A DNA stretch of 32,185 nt. Source: DATKKG01 sp964475215 (GTDB taxonomy: Archaea > Thermoproteota > Nitrososphaeria > Conexivisphaerales > DTJL01). This document shows, piece after piece, positions 29,162-32,185 of the stretch (positions are counted from its first letter, which is position 1; each line of letters begins with the position of its first letter). The notes beneath the pieces are model-generated. The model was given only the letters and a program-made list of their open reading frames with translations, made no database searches and was not told where the DNA came from. The DNA is taken from contig CAYYVT010000056.1 in the NCBI GenBank assembly GCA_964475215.1, positions 1-32,185 on the forward strand, in the 5' to 3' direction. The position numbers and the translations under genes were made by a program.

Positions 29162-30781
29162 CTACATTCCCGGCGGCGGAGCGCCGCCTTCCTTGCCCAT
29201 TCCCTTGGCGGCTATGACGTCGTCTATCCTCATTATCATGATCGAAGCTTCTGTGGCGGATTTGATGATCTGAGACTTGACCACGGCTGGTTCGAACACC
29301 TGCTCCTTCTCCATGTCGCCGACCTTGCCGTCAGTGACCGCTATGCCGGCCCATGTCTTGTTCTTGGAGTGGGCTGCGCGGAGGTCCACTTGAGTGTCGA
29401 TGGGGTCCATCCCCGCGTTTGACGCCAGCGTCAGAGGGATCACCTCCATGGCTTCGGCGAACGACTGGGCTGCTAGTTGCTCCCTTCCGGACAACGTGTG
29501 CGCCCACTCCCTTATGCGGTGGGCAATCTCCGCCTCAGGGGCGCCACCTCCGCAGACGACGGTCGGCTTCTCGATGGTGTCCTTGACCACCATTATGGCG
29601 TCGTGGACGGCCCTTTCCCCTTCGTCCACAACCCTCTGGGAGCCTCCTCTCAGAAGGATGCTGACGGCCTTCGGGTTCTTGCAGCCCTCGACGAAGACCC
29701 ACTTGTCCTGCTCAATCTTCCTTTCCTCCACCAAGTCCGCCTGCCCTAGGTCGGCCTTGGTCATGTCGTCGAGGTTCGTGACGATGCGGCCCCCTGTGGC
29801 CTTGGCCAGGCGAGTCATGTCGCTCTCCTTTACGCGACGGACGGCTACTATTCCGGCCTTCGCTAGATAGTGCTGGGCGATGTCGTCGATGCCCTTCTGC
29901 ACGAAGACGACGTTTGCCCCTACCTCAGCGATCTTGTCGACCATCCCCTTCAGCATCTTGGCCTCTTCGTCCAGGAAGGACTTCATCTGGGTAGGGTCCG
30001 AAATCCTGATCTCCGCGCTCATCTCGGTCTTCTCGATCTCTAGCGGGGAATTGAGCAGCACTATCTTGGCGCCCTCGACCTTCTTCGGCATCCCAGCGTG
30101 GACGACCTCTTTGTCGATGATTATTCCGTTGATCAAGCTCGTGTCGCTAATGGATCTTCCAGGCTTCTTCTCCACTTTCACGTTGTCGATGTCGACCTTC
30201 AGCTTGTCCCCCACCTTGTCGACGACATGAAGGACGGCGTCGACTACGATGTTGGAGAGCTCCTCGCTCTCCTGAGAAACCAACTTTGAGGCGAGGCTGG
30301 TCTTGGAGATCTTGACAAGCCACTCCTTGTTAGTGGGGTCCACCTTTATGCCGATCTTGCCCAGGACGTCCAGCGCCTTCTCGGACGCCATGGTATAGCC
30401 GTCTACGATGATGGTAGGATGGACGTCCTTGTCCAAGAGCTCCTCCGCCCTTTCGAGGAGGGCGCCAGCCAGCACCACGGCGCTCGTGGTGCCGTCGCCA
30501 ACTTCGCTATCGGTCGCCTTGCTTATCTCCACCATCATCTTCGCACCGGGGTGCTGAACGTCGAGCTGTTTCAGCATCGTTGCCCCGTCGTTGGTGATGG
30601 TTACGTCGCCCAACGAATCCACCAACATCTTGTCCATGCCTCTGGGTCCGAGTGACGACTTGACAATTTCGGAGATCAGCTTGGCCGCGTTGATGTTGTT
30701 CCTGAGGGCCTCCTTTCCTTTGGTCTCGGATGCCCCTTCTTTCAGAACAATAACGGGTTGCGAACCGGATGGGTATGCCAA
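29162..30781 (-). CDS. thsA: Thermosome (group II chaperonin) subunit
   Basis: An ATP-driven protein-folding chamber subunit of 539 aa. Apical, intermediate and equatorial signatures are present: SSLGPRGMDKMLVDSLGDVTITNDGATML, the catalytic GDGTTSAVVLAG, and near the C-terminus CGGGAPEAEIA and a GGAPPPGM tail, close to the usual Gly/Met-rich end. I chose TTG 30781, giving MAYPSGSQPVIVLKEG, because GGTGAG just upstream works as a Shine-Dalgarno site with 5-base spacing; a GTG at 30790 overlaps that site. A TATA-like box at about 30829-30841 gives a leader near 28 bases, unlike the leaderless norm here. One subunit gene is visible in this window. Confidence 0.95.
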   Translation of the reverse strand: MAYPSGSQPVIVLKEGASETKGKEALRNNINAAKLISEIVKSSLGPRGMDKMLVDSLGDVTITNDGATMLKQLDVQHPGAKMMVEISKATDSEVGDGTTSAVVLAGALLERAEELLDKDVHPTIIVDGYTMASEKALDVLGKIGIKVDPTNKEWLVKISKTSLASKLVSQESEELSNIVVDAVLHVVDKVGDKLKVDIDNVKVEKKPGRSISDTSLINGIIIDKEVVHAGMPKKVEGAKIVLLNSPLEIEKTEMSAEIRISDPTQMKSFLDEEAKMLKGMVDKIAEVGANVVFVQKGIDDIAQHYLAKAGIVAVRRVKESDMTRLAKATGGRIVTNLDDMTKADLGQADLVEERKIEQDKWVFVEGCKNPKAVSILLRGGSQRVVDEGERAVHDAIMVVKDTIEKPTVVCGGGAPEAEIAHRIREWAHTLSGREQLAAQSFAEAMEVIPLTLASNAGMDPIDTQVDLRAAHSKNKTWAGIAVTDGKVGDMEKEQVFEPAVVKSQIIKSATEASIMIMRIDDVIAAKGMGKEGGAPPPGM

Positions 30782-30828
30782 CAATCTCACCTAAGACAGA
30801 TTTTTGCGATTTTGTGTTCATGAGACCT

Positions 30829-30841
30829 GTATTTATTTTTT
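30829..30841 (-). promoter_or_regulatory. TATA-like box for the thermosome gene
   Basis: On the minus strand AAAAAATAAATAC is an A/T-rich promoter string 48-60 bases before TTG 30781. The 5' leader it implies contains the Shine-Dalgarno site. Confidence 0.5.
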
Positions 30842-30885
30842 CTGTCCATTCGCCCTCGTCGACCCCCTTGCCCCCTCGGCCAGCA

Positions 30886-30896
30886 ATTGATATATC
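30886..30896 (+). promoter_or_regulatory. TATA-like box for the fumarase operon
   Basis: ATTGATATATC is centred 30 bases before ATG 30921, predicting leaderless transcription of the fumarase alpha-beta operon, divergent from the thermosome gene. Confidence 0.55.
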
Positions 30897-30920
30897 CCAC
30901 TTGCCCCACGTCAGGCCGTA

Positions 30921-31829
30921 ATGAGCCAGCAGAGCGTGGAGGAGCAGGTGTCTGCCGCTGCCACCAGACTCATCACCACCGCGGCCATCTACCTGCCGGC
31001 CGACGTCAAGTCGGCCCTGAAGAAGGCACAGGACAGCGAATCCGGTGAGCTGCCAAAGAAGGTCATAGGTTCCATGCTGAAGAACCTCGAGATTGCCGAG
31101 GCCGAGGGAAGGCCCTCCTGCCAGGACACCGGAACGGTCATCTTCTACGTCAAGGCGGGGGACCGATTTCCGTATCTCGGCCTACTTGAGGGAGCCCTCA
31201 GGAGCGCGACGGTCAAGGCGACCGCCGAGGCCCCTCTGAGGCCCAACTCGGTGAACATCCTCACGGGGAAGAATTCGGGCAACAACACCGCCGATCGGAT
31301 ACCATGGATAGAATGGGAGATCGTCCCTGGCGTCGACACGGCCGACGTGACGGTGGTCCTGAAGGGGGGCGGGAGCGAATCGCCCAGCCTTGCAAAGGTC
31401 ATCGCCCCCGCCGAAGGAATGAAGGGGGTCTACAAGATCGTCCTGGACGACATCTTCGAGCAGGGTCCGAAGCCCTGCCCTCCAGTCATAGTTGGCATCG
31501 GCCTCGGGCCCACGGCCGACATCGCCATGAAGCTGGCGAAGAAATCGCTACAGAGGGAGGTCGGGCAACGCAATGCCGACCCGGAGCTCGCGAGGGTGGA
31601 GACGTCGCTGCTTGAGGCGATAAATAAGCTCGGCTGGGGCCCCCACGGGGTGGGCGGCGCATCCACCGCCCTGGATGTTCACATCGACGCAGTCAACCGT
31701 CACCCGGCCTCCTTCGCCGTCGGAGTCGCCACGGCATGCTGGGAGGACAGGAGGAGCACCATGAGAATCTTCCCCGGAGGGAGGGTGGAGTTTCTCACCC
31801 ACCGATTTCTTAACGAAGGAGGCGCCTGA
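30921..31829 (+). CDS. fumA: Class I fumarase/tartrate dehydratase, alpha subunit
   Basis: The N-terminal half of the oxygen-sensitive [4Fe-4S] fumarase, encoded separately as in most archaea. The protein is 302 aa. The cysteine C67 in PSCQDTGTV, the KPCPP segment and the ATACWEDRR segment supply the likely cluster ligands, and VVLKGGGSES and GGASTALDV are catalytic-region blocks. The companion beta subunit begins 2 bases after the stop, so the two are translated together. Tartrate dehydratase uses the same fold, and the choice of fumarase rests on context (aspartase and PPDK nearby). Confidence 0.93.
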   Translation: MSQQSVEEQVSAAATRLITTAAIYLPADVKSALKKAQDSESGELPKKVIGSMLKNLEIAEAEGRPSCQDTGTVIFYVKAGDRFPYLGLLEGALRSATVKATAEAPLRPNSVNILTGKNSGNNTADRIPWIEWEIVPGVDTADVTVVLKGGGSESPSLAKVIAPAEGMKGVYKIVLDDIFEQGPKPCPPVIVGIGLGPTADIAMKLAKKSLQREVGQRNADPELARVETSLLEAINKLGWGPHGVGGASTALDVHIDAVNRHPASFAVGVATACWEDRRSTMRIFPGGRVEFLTHRFLNEGGA

Positions 31830-31831
31830 GG

Positions 31832-32185
31832 ATGGCCGAGTACAGGTTCACCACGCCCTTGGACGACGAGCCCAGGAAGCTACGCGTGGGCGATATCGTC
31901 TACATTACCGGCACCGTCATCACCGCTCGAGACGCAGCCCATCGGCGGGCCCTCGAGGTCCTAACCCGCGGAGAACTGCTCCCCGTCGATTTCCATGGGC
32001 TGGCGGTCTACCACATGGGGCCAGTGACCAGGAAGAAGGGAGATAGCTGGGAGATAGTCTCGGCGGGACCGACCACATCTGCCAGGATCGAAACCTACGA
32101 GGCCGACTTCCTCGAGAAGACGGGGGCCAAGCTCGTGATTGGTAAGGGCGGAATGGGGGCCAAGACCGCGGAGGCCTGCAGGAGG
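31832..32185 (+). CDS. fumB: Class I fumarase/tartrate dehydratase, beta subunit (3' end outside window)
   Basis: The first 118 codons of the beta subunit, from ATG 31832, running off the window end without a stop. The opening YRFTTPLDDEPRKLRVGDIVYITGTVITARDAAHRR is diagnostic of the beta subunit and its catalytic TARD-AHRR loop, and GKGGMGAKTAEACR at the end is also a family block. It begins 2 bases after the alpha stop. The complete archaeal subunit is about 180-200 aa, so roughly 60-80 residues are missing. Confidence 0.93.
   Translation, partial: MAEYRFTTPLDDEPRKLRVGDIVYITGTVITARDAAHRRALEVLTRGELLPVDFHGLAVYHMGPVTRKKGDSWEIVSAGPTTSARIETYEADFLEKTGAKLVIGKGGMGAKTAEACRR

Noticed and set aside
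30782..30790. GTG 30790 as the thermosome start
   Set aside because: It overlaps the GGTGAG ribosome binding site and would add MRL before the usual MAY-type N-terminus.
1..32185. CRISPR arrays, insertion sequences, integrases, phage or toxin-antitoxin genes
   Set aside because: Reading both strands I saw no spaced direct repeats, transposase-like proteins or terminal inverted repeats; gene content is housekeeping and metabolic.

Overview
This window is a gene-dense stretch of an archaeal chromosome, by eye around 60% G+C. Archaeal markers are archaeal-type AlaRS and LeuRS, a group II chaperonin (thermosome), a tRNA gene with an apparent intron in its D-loop, TATA-like boxes about 30 bases upstream of many start codons (leaderless architecture), frequent TTG and GTG starts, and two proteins of F420-linked families. 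TatA, HtpX, PPDK, a two-subunit class I fumarase and a Tes-like radical SAM protein fit a Thermoproteota/TACK archaeon, perhaps near Nitrososphaeria or Bathyarchaeia. That placement is an inference. I see no rRNA, CRISPR array, insertion sequence, integrase or phage gene.

Layout. 1-6.2 kb: 3' part of alaS, leuS, and an MDR dehydrogenase resembling archaeal acryloyl-CoA reductase. 6.1-9.2 kb: a RimI-like acetyltransferase, tatA, then a minus-strand pair encoding a cyclase/formamidase-family hydrolase and a long-form 6-phosphogluconate dehydrogenase. 9.5-14.2 kb: a tight five-gene plus-strand operon encoding a membrane-anchored YdjY-like protein with a cysteine cluster, a six-helix CcdA-like membrane protein, an HdrD/GlpC-like Fe-S protein, a SAM methyltransferase and a COG1964/Tes-like radical SAM protein. 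14.2-17.4 kb: an arsenite methyltransferase homologue, small hypothetical genes, a second methyltransferase and an F420-type PPOX protein. 17.4-20.9 kb: a deacetylase-like protein with a C-terminal anchor, an F420-dependent glucose-6-phosphate dehydrogenase relative, and a double-SIS sugar-phosphate protein. 21.0-25.2 kb: tRNA-Arg(CCT), ppdK, a stand-alone Lrp/AsnC ligand-binding domain and a tRNA-thiolation-type PP-loop protein. 25.3-32.2 kb: a GT2 glycosyltransferase, aspartase, HtpX, thermosome and class I fumarase alpha and beta (beta cut by the window end).

How the genes fit together. Central carbon is prominent: aspartase (aspartate to fumarate), class I fumarase (fumarate to malate) and PPDK (pyruvate/PEP). 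6-phosphogluconate dehydrogenase, the FGD-like oxidoreductase and the SIS protein suggest sugar-phosphate chemistry of a kind uncommon in archaea. The best candidate for an undescribed system is the 9.5-14.2 kb operon, which joins an extracytoplasmic cysteine-cluster protein, a membrane carrier, a double-CCG Fe-S protein, a methyltransferase and a Tes-like radical SAM enzyme. Its Fe-S gene has no canonical start codon before its first cluster motif and may start at AUA.
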